Assembly: GCA_028023455.1 (NCBI GenBank)
Contig: JAQFVV010000030.1
Coordinates: 5,786,501-5,850,500 of the forward strand
Direction of reading: 5' to 3'
DNA: 64,000 nt
Origin: Epiperipatus broadwayi
Taxonomy: Eukaryota; Onychophora; Udeonychophora; Euonychophora; Peripatidae
Shown here: positions 36,654 to 47,698 of the stretch, piece after piece
How the letters are laid out: each line of letters starts with the position of its first letter
Numbering within the stretch: position 1 is the first letter of the stretch
The notes under the pieces: generated by a model
What the model was told of the DNA's origin: nothing
Databases searched by the model: none
Seen by the model: the letters and a program-made list of their open reading frames with translations, nothing else
Position numbers and translations under genes: made by a program

Positions 36654-37484
36654 TTGGATATAAATGTAGATGTAGAGAGGGAATGGGTCTGTAAAATTAA
36701 TGGTAAGCAAATTATTTATAAATGTAATGAAGAAGAAAGAGTCAAAAGAATTTTTAAAGGAATAGTTAGAAAAAAAGAAATTGTTAAAATTGGATATTTG
36801 AATATGCAAGGTAGTAGGAGACCAGAAAAATGGCTGAAATTAAACAAAGCTGTTAAAAATAAAGAGCTTGAAGTATTAGCAGTGGTGGAAACACATCTAA
36901 ATGAAAAAGAAGAACCTATACTGGATGTATTGGTATGGCAGGGTATAAATAGAAAAGAAAAAGGTGTGTTGGTTTAGGAGTTATGTCAAAAAAAAAAATT
37001 AAACACTGTTAAATGTCAAAAACATTTATGGTTTAAGATAAGATTAGGAAGACAAAAATGGATGGTGGCTATAATGTATATAGCCACTGGAGATAGTCAA
37101 ATTATAATGGAGTGGAACAGTAGCATATATGAATGCCTATTTAAGGATATACAGAGTTTCAAAAAAAGGAGGAAGAGAATAATGGTTATAGGGGATATGA
37201 ATGTGCATATTAAAAAATTGATGATGTAGATAACAAGAATGGACAGCTTTTGAAGAATTTTTGACAGAGTGAATTTGAGCATTGGGAATTTGTCAAATAT
37301 TTATGAAGGACAATACACATGGTCTAGAAATAATATATTTCATACAATAGATTATGTATTAGTAGATAAAGAGAGAATGAATAAAGTACAAAAAATTGAA
37401 ATGTTTGATAATGAAGAGAAAGTATGTAATAGTGATCATAATTTCTTTGTAATAGAAATGGCTAGTAATGTGATGGGGAAATAG
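36654..37484 (+). pseudogene. CR1-like APE endonuclease relic (start of ORF2)
   Basis: Frame pieces show the AP-endonuclease signature in order: KIGYLNMQGSRRPEKWL (Asn block), EVLAVVETHLNEKEEP (catalytic Glu in ETH), MVIGDMNVHI (GDMN block near 37180) and CNSDHNFFVIEM (SDH block near 37430). Stops at 36975 and frameshifts near 37220 and 37265 break it. In living relatives this domain nicks target DNA to prime reverse transcription. Confidence 0.8.
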
Positions 37485-38608
37485 TAATAATAGTAGAAAG
37501 AATAGCGAAAGAAGTGGATGGAGAATGAACGATATGAATAAGTTAAAAGAATATAAAATAAAAGTTTGAAGAAACCATGAAAGAGTTAGTTGTGGATGAA
37601 TATAAGGACTGGTGTGGTAAAGTAGAAAAAATGGCAAATAGGGGTTTAGGTGAAAATATTCAGAAGAATAAAAGTAATAGGAAAGTGAAAGTTAGTAAAA
37701 GTGTAAAAGAGAGGAAAAAAGCATGCAGAGAATATAAGTATGCTATTAAAAACAAGGAAAGTGAGAAATATGTTGATGTTAATGTGAAAAGTATTTAGAA
37801 AAAAAGAAGTTGGCCAAAATAGATAATTATAGAGAACGAAATTAAATAATAAATTGTTGGAAGATATAAATAAAAGTGAAAGAGATGGAAGTAAAAAATG
37901 GTGGAAATACATCAAAAGAAAGAATATAGGGGAGAGACAAATAATATTAATAGATAATGAGAGAATAGAGATTAGCTCTAGAGAAGAATTAGAAACAATC
38001 TTAAATATGCAATGGATATAGAAGATGATGCTAGATATGAAAGACAGAGATAAAAAACATAAAAGCATATAGTAATGGAACTATTAGGTTTACAGAAAAT
38101 GAATGAGGCAGGGAAAAAATTGAAAAGTGGAAAGGCAAGAGATTTAGGTGAATGGGGCAACAGATATGGTAATAAAATTTAGGAAATAGGGCAAAATTAA
38201 ATCTATTATCATGTTTTAATAAGATGACACAGAAGAGAGATTTTCCAGATAGTTGGAGTAATACAAAAGCAAGGCTATTATTTAAGGAAATGGTAAGGAT
38301 CATAGAAAGTTAAAGTAATTATAGACTGATAGTGATAATGTCAGTGTTATACAAAGTTTTCATATATATGATGGCTGAAAGAATCACAAAAATAATGGAA
38401 GAAAATAATATAGTAGAAGAAATGCAAAGAGGTTTTAGATTGTATAGGCATATAGGAGATAGTTTATTTGTAGTTACATAACTTATAGATGTGAGTAGAA
38501 ATACAGGGGAAAAAAATGTTTAGTTTTTATAAATATAGAGAGTTTAGTAAATTTGGGAATGAATGGAGTTTTAGTGGATCTTATTAAGAGATTGTATGAA
38601 AATAATTA

Positions 38609-38700
<92 letters not shown>

Positions 38701-39165
38701 CAATTAAGGAGTATAGAATCAGTTAAAGTTAAAAATGGGGTGGAACTAAGGCAAGTATGCCCTGTGTCACTTATTTTGTTTTTACTGTATTTGAGAAAAA
38801 TGGAGAGAGCAATAGAAAGATGCTAGGAAGAGGGGTAGAGATATCATTAATAGGTGGCGAAGGAGTATATACATTATCAGGTCTTTTACTTGCAGATGGA
38901 TGTTTTCTTGTGTACAGAAAGAAGACAAGATATGAAAGTTATGCTGAGGACATGTACATGTGGAAGGATGGGTAAAGAGATAGGAATTAAATTTAGTAAA
39001 GAAAAATCAAAAGTAATGATGATTAATACTGGGGAAAGAGAAGACAAAGAATTTTTATTGGGGGATATAAAGTTAAGTGTGATAAATAGGTATAACTATT
39101 TGGGAATCATCTTAAGTAATCAGAGAAATTGCTTGGATGAATGGGAGAAAAAAATTGATAAATGA
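37485..39165 (+). pseudogene. CR1-like reverse transcriptase relic (rest of ORF2)
   Basis: The linker at 37577-37798 matches 26649-26906 of the minus copy. Reverse transcriptase blocks: NYR-IVIMSVLYKVF, NNIVEEMQRGFRL and VELRQVCPVSLILFLLYL, then GLLLADGCFLV, where FADD is expected. The second catalytic Asp is therefore Gly and the enzyme would be inactive. The thumb block YNYLGIILSNQRNCLDEWEK is preserved. A (TA)n run near 38620-38695 interrupts the region between the first and second catalytic blocks. Confidence 0.75.
38614..38700 (+). repeat. (TA)n microsatellite inside the LINE
   Basis: About 85 bp of almost pure TA dinucleotides with a short AATATATATAAAT interruption, located in what was reverse transcriptase coding sequence. 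The minus-strand copy has only a short ATACATATC there, so this is a later expansion. Confidence 0.9.
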
Positions 39166-40250
39166 AGCAAAGAAAAAAAAGGGACTGATAAAGAAATCAA
39201 CAGTGTTTTCATATAATAAATATGATGTAGCTAGAATTGTATGGAAGGAAGTCAGTAGTAAGGTTAACATATGGTAACAATTCATTATGTGTAAGTAAAG
39301 GGGTGTTAGATTACTTAGAAAAAGTACAAAGAGAAGTAGAAAGACCTGCATTAAATGCAGATATGTGGATGGCAAAGGAGGCAATTCGAGGAGAAATGGG
39401 ATGGTCAAGTTTTTGTATGAGAGATGTAAAAGCAATATGAAAATGTTCACTAGATTGCAGTTTATGGATAATAAGAGAATAGCCTAAATAGTATTTAATT
39501 GGGTTATGATTTAAAGAGCAGGCAACAAGAAGGTTGAGAAAGATGGTATGGTATGCAGAAGATTTGGATAAAGAATTTATGTCAGTATACTTATACAAAA
39601 GGTGGGATGATTGTATTACAACTATTTGTTGAGTATAATAGTTGCAAGGAGTGGGATAGAAAAATAGATGTATTAATAAAGAATAGGGAGTTGGAGACAT
39701 AGAGAACTAATATGGAGAGTAAAAAGAGTTTAAATATATATGGAAGTAAACAGAATGTTGGTTGTGTGTTAATTTATAATAATAGCAAGAAAAGTAATTT
39801 ACTGTTTAAGGCTCAAACAGGATCTTTAGCAACAAGGGAATATACACTCGAATAGAAAAATGTGGGTAATTTAGTCTGCAAGTTATGTAAGGAAGGCATA
39901 GAAAATATTAGGCATCTGTTAATTGAATGTAAATGCTTGCAAGTAGAAAGAGCACAAATGATGAAGTTGTGGGAAAATAAATATAAACAAAGCAATTATA
40001 TTGAAGGTGGGTTCTTGATTTCTATGCTGAGTTTGGAAAAAGATAAGGTGATTTAGATAAACAGGTCATGGAGTTGATAAGGATTATGTTGTAAAAATGG
40101 GATGGACTAGGATAGAGAAGAATATGGAAAAACTTAGGGTGGGAATGGTATGAGAAGGTAAAGTGGTTAACAGGCAGGTTTCTCCGAGTATGGTAGCTGA
40201 GAGATTCCTTGACTCCAAAAAAGGCGAAGTCACAGTGCATATCATGTCAT
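39166..40250 (+). pseudogene. CR1-like ORF2 C-terminal region and 3' UTR
   Basis: Frame pieces such as KSVVRLTYGNNSLCVSKGVL, DYLEKVQREVERPALNADMW and NLVCKLCKEGIENIRHLLIE have counterparts on the minus strand at about 24500-25300. The last piece contains CKLC...H...EC, resembling the zinc-knuckle-like C-terminus of many LINE ORF2 proteins. The 3' UTR after about 40060 matches the tails at 9432, 24235 and 59144. Confidence 0.7.
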
Positions 40251-40478
40251 CTCATCAGCTACTGTGTTATTTCTGAAAAAATAACCTTTTTTGTTTTACA
40301 ACTGTTTTTTTATCTTTTAAACTCATTCTTTTCTGGTGTGCTCCATCCAATGGGGCAGATATAAACATCATATACTGAACAAAAGATTTAATTAGCCTAA
40401 GTTTAACTTAACAACAAATTAAATAATTATAAATAAATTCAGTGATCTTTGCTTTAATTAAATTTATTTCATTTTAAA

Positions 40479-40593
40479 CTCAGACTTTCACACAACCCTC
40501 AACTCTCCATGCCAGCAATATGAGATGGCATGGAGAGTTAAGGGTTGTGCATTATATATATACAGGTGTGTGTAAGCCTGTACAGTGTATTAA
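40479..40593. mobile_element. Small hairpin element related to family E/SINE-like end
   Basis: The arms CACAACCCTCAACTCTCCAT+GCCA (40491-40514) and the complementary TGGCATGGAGAG-TTAAGGGTTGTG (40526-40549) pair over 24 bp with one mismatch and an 11-bp loop. The right half, GTGTGTGTAAGCCTGTACAG+TGTATTAA, matches 7831-7860. A flank repeat TTCATTTTAAA (40468-40478 and 40594-40604) of 11 bp marks the ends. Non-coding. Confidence 0.7.
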
Positions 40594-40704
40594 TTCATTT
40601 TAAAAATATATTTTAAGATCTAGATAATTTATTTCTATAAAATTTATTTTTACATTGTTTTGATTTTTGACAAAACTTATTTTTCATTTTGCAATAGTTA
40701 CATA

Positions 40705-40926
40705 AAAACAGGCAAAACCCTCCATGCAGTAGTGCCATTCAGTGCAAGCCAGAGTAATCAATGGATGCCAGAAGGCTTACGCATAAAATCCCTATCTAGT
40801 GCCTACTCATCCATTGATTACTCTAACTTGCACTGAGTGGCACTACTGTATGAAGATTTTTGCCTGTTTTAATAACAGTTATGAGCAAGCATAAGAAATG
40901 ATGATCATGTGATGTTCAGTGGTTTA
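40705..40926. mobile_element. Family A fold-back repeat, short copy
   Basis: GGCAAAACCCTCCATGCAGT with GTGCCATTCAGTGCAAGCCA appears on the left and its complement on the right, ending GATGATCATGTGATGTTC. AATAGTTACATA (40693-40704) and AATAATTACATA (40927-40938) form a 12-bp flank repeat with one mismatch. Confidence 0.8.
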
Positions 40927-40938
40927 AATAATTACATA

Positions 40939-42233
40939 CAGATGCTTAATTTTGATTTCCAAATAATTTATTATCAATTCAAATATTTCATTGTGTTATT
41001 TTTTTTAAAATTATTTTGCTCGGAAATTTTGCATCCGTATTGCATTTATTTAGATGATTCATCAAATTATGTAACCAGAATCAGTATAAACGTTGGCAGG
41101 GCTTTAAAAAACAAACAAAAAAAAAACATGTATTTTTTAATTTTTTAAAAATAATTTACATATAATACTTGCAACAAAAAGAGCTAAAAGAAGTTACTAA
41201 CAAACTTTTTTTCCTCTTTTCATTTTTAATTATATTATAATTCGTAAAATTTGTAATTTTTATTTTCTATTGAAGGAATAACTGATGAAATGAAGTGGTA
41301 CTAACATATTGTCGATTTAAATCATTTGCAACTAACGTTGAAAAACTTCTTTCAACTGACAGCATAGCAGGATTTTTTTGAATGATATCTTTTAATATAT
41401 CAAAGTTAGAAATATTCTTTAGAATTATTAAAATGAATTGATTTCTTCACATGTATCTGGACTTTCTAGATTTCCATTCAAATAAAAATATAAATTCTGA
41501 CAATCTTTGAATAAATGTTCTTTATTAAAATTCAAGATGTCGTTCATATATAAAATCTCAAAATATTTTTTATGTTTTTATAAAAGTCAAATTTATTTTT
41601 AAAGGGCGTTAAGGCGGTGTTTTTTTATTTCTGAAAATAATTTATTCTTTATGCAGTTTATAGGTGGCAACTTTTCTGGACCTTCATAATCAAATAAAAT
41701 TTATTTTAAGTACTACTCTTCGTTTAACTGAACAACGTATTTTAGATCAGTTAAATTGAATATAGTTTGACTCATCGTTTTGAACTTTTCTATTTAATAA
41801 AATTATTTTTAAAAACAACAATAACAAAACAAGTGTAAATATATGTATATATTTGCAATCTTAATGAAAAACATATTCCAATAACTTACAAATTCTGTCT
41901 GATACAAGCCTTCAGATGAACTAATTTTTAAATAATTTGTAAAAAATACAACCTACTTTGGATGTAAAATGGACGATGAAGAAGATAGATAAGTCATTCA
42001 TATTTTAATTCCAGTATAATAATTAGTCCATATATGCTATTTGCTTTCCACTGATTAGGAGAAAATTTAAAAGTCATTAAGAACAAAGATGTCATTGAAA
42101 AATCTTCATCTACCATTGACAATAAAATCAGTTTCCCCCAGTGATACATTTTCAGTAAATTATCTAATGAATATGTCATAAAAACAAATGAAATTATTCA
42201 TTCAATATTCCAACTATTACAAACAGATATAAA
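40939..42233. other. AT-rich intergenic DNA
   Basis: No supported gene over about 1.3 kb. Frames at 40909 and 41994 show no recognisable domain. Confidence 0.4.
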
Positions 42234-44450
42234 TCACCATCATCAATCATTATCAATCCACTGCAGGATCAAGGTCTCTCCAAGTTCAATCCATCTTTTC
42301 CTATCTTTAGCTTCTTTTTTCCACATCACCCCTGCATACATTCTTATTTCATCCATCCATCTCACATGTGGTCTCTTTCTGGGTATTTTATAATCTCTTG
42401 GAATGCAGTTTAAAATTTCAATTGTCCATCTATTATCATCTCTTCTAGCAATATGTCCAGCCCAACTCCACTTCAGACTTTTAATTTTTTCAATGAGATC
42501 AGTAACACCTGTTTGTTCTCTTATCCATACATTGCATTTTAAATCTCTTCTTGTTACTCCCAACATGCATCTCTCCATACTTCTTCGAGTGGTCTGAAGT
42601 CTCTGTATTGCTCTTCTATTAAGTGTCCAAGTGTCAGATCCATAAGTAAGAACCGGGAAAACATATTTATTAAAAACCTTCCTTTTCAAACACATAGGCA
42701 TATTTCCTTTTAGTATCAAGTTATTTCTACCATAAGCATTCCAACCAAGTTTAATTCTATGATTAATTTCATCCATTATGTTTCCATCTGTATTAATAAT
42801 CTGACCAAGGTATTTGTAACTGTTAACTTCTTCTAACTCATCATAATCAATTTTTATTTTAATATTTTGAGAAAATCTATTAATCATTACTTTAGTCTTT
42901 TTAACATTTATCTTTAGTTCTACTTTCCTACTTTCATATGATAACTCCTGCAACATTTCTTGTAGCTCTAAAGCATTATTTGCAAAAACAACTACATCAT
43001 CTGAAAAATCCAAATGACTTAAATAATCTCCATTTACTTTCACTCCTTTAGCTTTCCCATTTTAATTCACAAAATACTTTTTGCAGAACTGCTATAAAAA
43101 GTTTTGGAGATATGGAGTCACTCTGTCTTACACCTTTTTCAATATTGATTTTCCTACTATCATTATGTAATCTAATTGTTGCTGTTGCATTTTTATAAAT
43201 ATTCTTTAAAATATGATAATATCCTGGATCTATACCTTGATGATCCAAGCTTTAATCACTGAATAAATTTTTATAGAATCAAATGCCTTTTTATAATCTA
43301 CAAATCCTAAGCATAATGGCAACTTATATTCATTTGTCCTTTCTATAACTTCTCTCAATACCTGAATATGATCTACTGTACTAAAACCACTTTTAAATCC
43401 AGCTTGTTCTCTTGGCTGGTGGAAATCCAGTGTTTTCTGTAGACGAGTTGTAATTATCTTAGTAAAAATTTTGTATAAAACTGATAAAAGACTGATAGGT
43501 CTGTAATTTCTAATATCTTCTTTATCACCTTTTTTAAATATTAATATTAATATTGCATTCTTCCAATCATCTGGTACATCTTTATGATTTAGACATTTGG
43601 TATGTAACTTTGCTAAAAAAATTTCTATTTCTTCACCTGCTTCTTTTAATATATCAATTATAATTCCATCATTACCTGGAACCTTCCCTTTCTTTATAAA
43701 TTTAATTGCATATCTCACTTCCTCATTCAAAATTCTGGGTAGTTCAGAAGATATAATAGGTATACGAAGCACTTGTTCTTTACTACTATATAATTCTTGA
43801 TAGAAGTCTTCTACACATTTCATGATGTCATCTCTCTTGTTAGTAATAATGCCATCTTTTTTTCTTATTGCAGATATAAATTTCCTACCAATACCAAAAT
43901 GTTGTTTTACACTCTTTTATTCTCTTCTACAACTTTCCTTGCTAGTTCACAATTATACTTTCTTATATCATTTTCAACTCTTTTCTGCACCATTTTACAA
44001 AATTTGAGATATTCAATCTTTTTTAATGCATCATTGTTGTATATTCTCATATTCCTTCTTTTCTTCATAAATTCTCTAGTCTCAGAAGAAATTTTATTGG
44101 TCAATTGCTGCTTTTTTCTACCAGCTATCTTTCTTGCAGTTTTTAAAAGTGTATCAATTATTTTCCTATTAATGTCATTCAAATCTGAATCATGTTCAAA
44201 ATCTACTAATACTTGAAACCGATTTGTAAATTCTAATTTAAATTCATTAGAATGTTTCTGAAGATTAGGAATATCAACTGTAAAAATTGTTTTTCTTAAT
44301 AATTTTTGTCTCTCTAATTTTGCATTAACATGTATCTTACATCTTACTAATCGATGATCACTTCCTGTGTTAAATTTATTAAGAACATTACAATCTTGAA
44401 ATATGTATACCTATATAATATTAATATCATTTACTTCCTTTATTATTTTT
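42234..44450 (-). mobile_element. RTE-type LINE, 5'-truncated
   Basis: A minus-strand copy of about 2.2 kb. The 3' end is CTGCAGTGGATTGATAATGA followed by TTGATGATGGTG, the GAT-type tail seen on all RTE copies here. Coding homology begins near 44400 with the last endonuclease block (TGSDHRLVRCKI), so most of the APE domain is missing. Four other 3' fragments of this family are in the window (11638, 51064, 55105, 56516). Confidence 0.85.
42243..44400 (-). pseudogene. RTE-type endonuclease/reverse transcriptase relic
   Basis: Frames in order: 44182-43907 (linker after GSDHRLVR), 43823-43230, 43248-43048 and 43043-42243, joined by about three frame breaks (near 43850, 43240 and 43045). Reverse transcriptase motifs are well kept: NAILILIFKKGDKEDIRNYR, PISLLSVLYKIFTKII, QAGFKSGFSTVDHI, LGFVDYKKAFDSI (first Asp), KGVRQSDSISPKLF, and HLDFSDDVVVFA as the catalytic FxDD block. 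The thumb shows YKYLGQIINTDG. The C-terminal LKWSWAGHIARRDDNRWT block is typical of RTE-like proteins. It is less decayed than the CR1 copies, so likely younger. Confidence 0.85.
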
Positions 44451-45206
44451 ACAATTCTTTTTACAACCTACTATTGATGGTTTTGATTGCTCCAGCAACA
44501 TTCTTCAGAATTATAACAAACACAAAACAAATAAGATTGCTGGGGTAAGCAAAATAGTCATTAGTGGGTTATAAAAAACATTGTGAAAGTAATAGAGAAT
44601 GTAAATGATATTAATATTATATGGATTTGACAATGTAATAAAAAAGATAAATACCCTTGTTCATAATTTAGAATTTATCTAAAAAATATGATGGACATTT
44701 TTTCAGCAGTATAATGAATGGTCAAGTTCCACCTTTTTATGCTGTTAAGAATTAAAAGAATGCTTCTCCCAAAAAGATAAACCTATATGTTAATTCACTT
44801 ATGGAGACTTTTATTCATGAACACGATATGGATCTCCATTTTTCTTGAGAGCTGTAGTACTTATTCAAAATAGGACTTGAACAAGTCTTACAAGAATATG
44901 AATTTGGTTTTATGAATGATTCAGTATTAGAACTAAAAGGAGAATATCTATGGAGGTCTAAAGATCATACATTTTGATAGGAGTATAGCTATGCTATATT
45001 TTTTTTATATGAATGAGATAGTAAAGCCTATATGTATAATTAGAAAACTTAGCCCTAATCATGTATTTCTTGTTCCAAACACACAAAAAAAAAACATGTT
45101 GAGAACATCTCACATATGCTGACAAAGAAATTCTCTTGTTTTTTGTACATTAGTTGAATTTCATAAAAAACTTTAGTAAAGTGAGGATGAACTGCAGACT
45201 GGATTC
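44451..45206. other. AT-rich intergenic DNA
   Basis: No supported feature. AATGATATTAATATTATAT occurs at about 44607 and in similar form at about 44417, so a small duplication at the LINE's 5' edge is possible. Confidence 0.4.
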
Positions 45207-45220
45207 ATATTTTTGAGAAA

Positions 45221-45548
45221 AACAAGGCAAAACTCTCCAAATACAGTAGTGCCACCTTGTGCCAACCAGAGTAATCAATGGATGCCAGAAGGCTTGTGCA
45301 TAAAATCGCTATATAGTGCCTACTCATCCAATATCCCCAGACTAGTTTCTGGCTGGTGGCCTTCATCATTGAGGAGCTTTGGATCTGAGAGCACTGCACC
45401 TAGATCTTAGACACTTGATAGGGATTTTATGCACAAATCTTCTGGCATCCATTGACTACTCTGGCTTGCACTGAGTGGCACTACTGTGTGGAGAGTTTTG
45501 CCTTGTTTAATAATAATTATGTGCTAGTATAAGAGATAGTGACATGTG
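45221..45548 (+). mobile_element. Family A fold-back repeat with 14-bp TSD
   Basis: AACAAGGCAAAACTCTCCAA on the left and GGAGAGTTTTGCCTTGTTTA on the right are inverted ends. Between them lie CCCCAGACTAGTTTCTGGCT, CTTCATCATTGAGGAGC and GAGAGCACTGCACCTAGATC. ATATTTTTGAGAAA is repeated exactly at 45207-45220 and 45549-45562. A minus-strand 64-codon frame here is not a gene. Confidence 0.85.
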
Positions 45549-45562
45549 ATATTTTTGAGAAA

Positions 45563-45952
45563 CAAGTTTTTTTTTCATCAGTAATGCCAAGATTAAAAAA
45601 GCTATATTATTTTCTCAGATGAGAAAATTTGCTGCAAGATGAGATAAAAATAGTTGAATAAAATTAAAAAAAATTTCATTGAAGAATTTCAAAAGAAACA
45701 GCATACATTCTTTAAAAAATTGCACAATTGAAAACCATCTTGAAATAATGTGGGAAGCATTCTTTATTTTTCAAAGTAATGACTATAATATTTTATTATT
45801 TTTTAGACTCATAATTGAACTTTTTTGAAAAAATTAGAATGTAGTGAATAACAAACATAACAATAATTTTCATCAGGACATTTTAATATAGAAAATTAAA
45901 CATTATCATAAACCATTGGAGCATTGATTTGCTTTTTTCTTGTATTTTTGTC
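45563..45952. other. AT-rich intergenic DNA
   Basis: No supported feature. Confidence 0.45.
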
Positions 45953-45966
45953 TCAAAAAAAATTAA

Positions 45967-46385
45967 AATAGGCAAAACTCTCCATACAGTAGTGCCACTC
46001 AGTGCAAGCCAGAGTAATTAATGGATGCCAGAAGGCTTGTGCATAAAATCTCTATTTAGTGCATACTCATCCAATATCCCCAGACTAGTTTCTGGCTTGA
46101 GGCCTTCATCAGTGAGTAGCTTTGAATCTGAGAGCACTGCACCTAGATCTTAGGATCTAATGCAACCCTCCAGAAGCCACCGTTTATCTCAACTACAAAA
46201 CTATGTGAATAAAATTGAAAACACAATATTTCCAATCTAAGATCATTAGCTTATATAGTCATATAGGTCTGAACTTAGTTCAGTCCCCATACATTTTAGT
46301 GTCTTTGGTTCTTTAATAACCATAGCCACCACTATCCTACTAGGCAGGATTGGTATTAAATGGTGATCATGTGATGTTTGATGGT
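45967..46385 (+). mobile_element. Family A repeat, long copy with 14-bp TSD
   Basis: The best long copy, 419 bp. It has GGCAAAACTCTCCATACAGT, GTGCATACTCATCCAATATC, CCCCAGACTAGTTTCTGGCT, CTTCATCAGTGAGTAGC, GAGAGCACTGCACCTAGATC, AGGTCTGAACTTAGTTCAGT, then AATGGTGATCATGTGATG at the end. Flanks TCAAAAAAAATTAA (45953-45966) and TCAAGAAAAATTAA (46386-46399) differ at one position. No coding capacity. Confidence 0.85.
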
Positions 46386-46399
46386 TCAAGAAAAATTAA

Positions 46400-47090
46400 G
46401 AAATAGTCATAAATACAGAAAAAAAAGAAAGATATTTTTTAAATTAAAGTTGTTGTTTTTTTCTTGATTACATTTTTGAAAAGCATATTGGGTGCTATTT
46501 AAAAATCTTACTTGATTGAGAATTTTTATAAACATATTGTATAAGAATCATGTATTTTTATGGTTAGAACTCACAAAAAATTATTCTCTTATATAATTTT
46601 TAGAATATTGATTTGATATTTTTCAGTTAAAATAATAAAATATGACATAAAAAAACTGGATGTCAATATAATATATTAAAGAAAAAAATCAAGTAATCAC
46701 AAACAATGATAATAATAACATAAAAGTTATAAGAATGTAAGAGATTTTATTTACGAACCTATTATATATCTTTTAATTGATTGCTTGCTAATATATTAAA
46801 TGCAGATGAGTGGAACATTTATATGTAAATTCATTGTGAATAATTCTGATAAAGCATTAAAAAATAAACAAAAATTAGTTCTATTGTGGGAAGCACAAAA
46901 TTCTATAAAGTGGATTTGAAGATGAACTTAATGCATTATGACTATACTTATTCATTTTTTAAATATTATTTTTTATTACAAAATAATAAATAACATCTAG
47001 GCGTCAAAATGGCCTTGAATGGACAGTTTTATTGAAGAAGTACAAAACTAAAATCTTTACTTAAATTTAAGTAATTTAGCATTTACTTTA
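46400..47090. other. AT-rich intergenic DNA
   Basis: No supported feature. Confidence 0.45.
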
Positions 47091-47134
47091 TTTTGTCTTT
47101 CATTCAAATTAATGCAAAAAATGGTACTGGTCAA

Positions 47135-47206
47135 GCGTTGGTGGCCTAGCGGTTAGCATAGCTGCCTTCCAAGCAGCAGGTCCGGGTTCGCTTTCCGGTC
47201 AACGTA
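47135..47206 (+). tRNA. tRNA-Gly(TCC)-like, array unit 1
   Basis: GCGTTGG at the 5' end pairs with TCAACGT (two G-T wobbles). The anticodon stem GCTGC/GCAGC is perfect with loop CTTCCAA, so the anticodon is TCC. Box A is TGGCCTAGCGG. Box B is GGTTCGCTTTC, lacking the usual A after TTCG. It closely resembles eukaryotic tRNA-Gly(TCC), but an A tail follows TTTGACATATG, so a SINE head is more likely than a working tRNA gene. Confidence 0.55.
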
Positions 47207-47286
47207 TTTGACATATGAAAAAAAAAATGGTACTATATATTTTTTTGTCTTACATTTAAATTAGTGCAAAAAGTGGTACTGGTCAA

Positions 47287-47358
47287 GCATTGGTGGCCTA
47301 GCGATTAGCATAGCTGCCTTCCAAGCAGCAGGCCTGGGTTCGCTTTCCGGTCAACGCA
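47287..47358 (+). tRNA. tRNA-Gly(TCC)-like, array unit 2
   Basis: Same as unit 1 but with acceptor GCATTGG against TCAACGC (one A-C mismatch), and CCTGGGTTCGCTTTCCGG in the T arm. The anticodon stem and TCC anticodon are intact. Confidence 0.5.
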
Positions 47359-47436
47359 TTTGACATATGAAAAAAAATGATGCTACATATTTTTTTGTCT
47401 TTCATTTAAATTAGTGCAAAAAATGGTACTGGTCAA

Positions 47437-47508
47437 GCGTTGGTGGCCTAGCGGTTAGCATAGCTGCCTTCCAAGCAGCTGGCCTGGGTTCGCTTTCCGG
47501 TCAACGCA
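47437..47508 (+). tRNA. tRNA-Gly(TCC)-like, array unit 3
   Basis: The best acceptor stem of the four: GCGTTGG pairs with TCAACGC with only one G-T wobble. Anticodon loop CTTCCAA, stem GCTGC/GCAGC. The 3' flank GCATATGACATATG-A7 again marks a SINE tail rather than a T-run pol III terminator. Confidence 0.5.
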
Positions 47509-47586
47509 TATGACATATGAAAAAAAATGGTACTATATATTTTTTTGTCTTTCATTCAAATTAGTGCAAAAAATGGTACTGGTCAA

Positions 47587-47658
47587 GCATTGGTGGCCTA
47601 GCGGTTAGCATAGCTGCTTTCCAAATAGCAGGCCCGGGTTCGCTTTCCGGTCAACGCG
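47587..47658 (+). tRNA. tRNA-Gly-like, array unit 4, degraded
   Basis: The anticodon arm is damaged (GCTGC-TTTCCAA-ATAGC), the acceptor is GCATTGG, and the 3' side carries a duplicated CTTCCCGGTCAACGC segment. A SINE relic. Confidence 0.4.
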
Positions 47659-47698
47659 CTTCCCGGTCAACGCATTTGACATATGAAAAAAAAAAGGT

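Larger units (their letters stand above)
35729..40250 (+). mobile_element. CR1-like LINE, nearly full-length relic
   Basis: About 4.5 kb with ORF1 (esterase type), an APE endonuclease region, a reverse transcriptase region, a C-terminal part and the 3' end GGCGAAGTCACAGTGCATAT. An esterase-bearing ORF1 ahead of APE-RT is a known layout for CR1/L2-like non-LTR elements. The element is broken by many stops and frameshifts and a (TA)n expansion inside the reverse transcriptase. The 5' edge coincides with a family A repeat, so the first part of ORF1 is probably missing. Confidence 0.85.
47091..47698 (+). repeat. Four-unit tandem array, about 150-bp period, each with a tRNA-Gly-like SINE
   Basis: Each unit reads TTTTTTGTCTTTCATTTAAA, TTAGTGCAAAAAATGGTACT, GGTCAA, a 72-nt tRNA-Gly-like sequence, TTTGACATATG and A7-A10. 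Unit starts (tRNA G1) are 47135, 47287, 47437 and 47587, so the periods are 152, 150 and 150. AAAATGGTACT occurs on both sides of every SINE, consistent with one original insertion with that TSD followed by tandem duplication of SINE plus flank. The last unit has a small extra duplication of CTTYCCGGTCAACGC. Confidence 0.9.

Noticed and set aside
45205-45410. Overlapping frames of 64-65 codons on both strands
   Set aside because: They lie inside a family A repeat and exist only because the palindrome is somewhat GC-richer.
47091-47698. CRISPR-like reading of the regular repeats
   Set aside because: The repeat and spacer are both conserved between units, the unit contains a tRNA-like SINE, and the context is eukaryotic.
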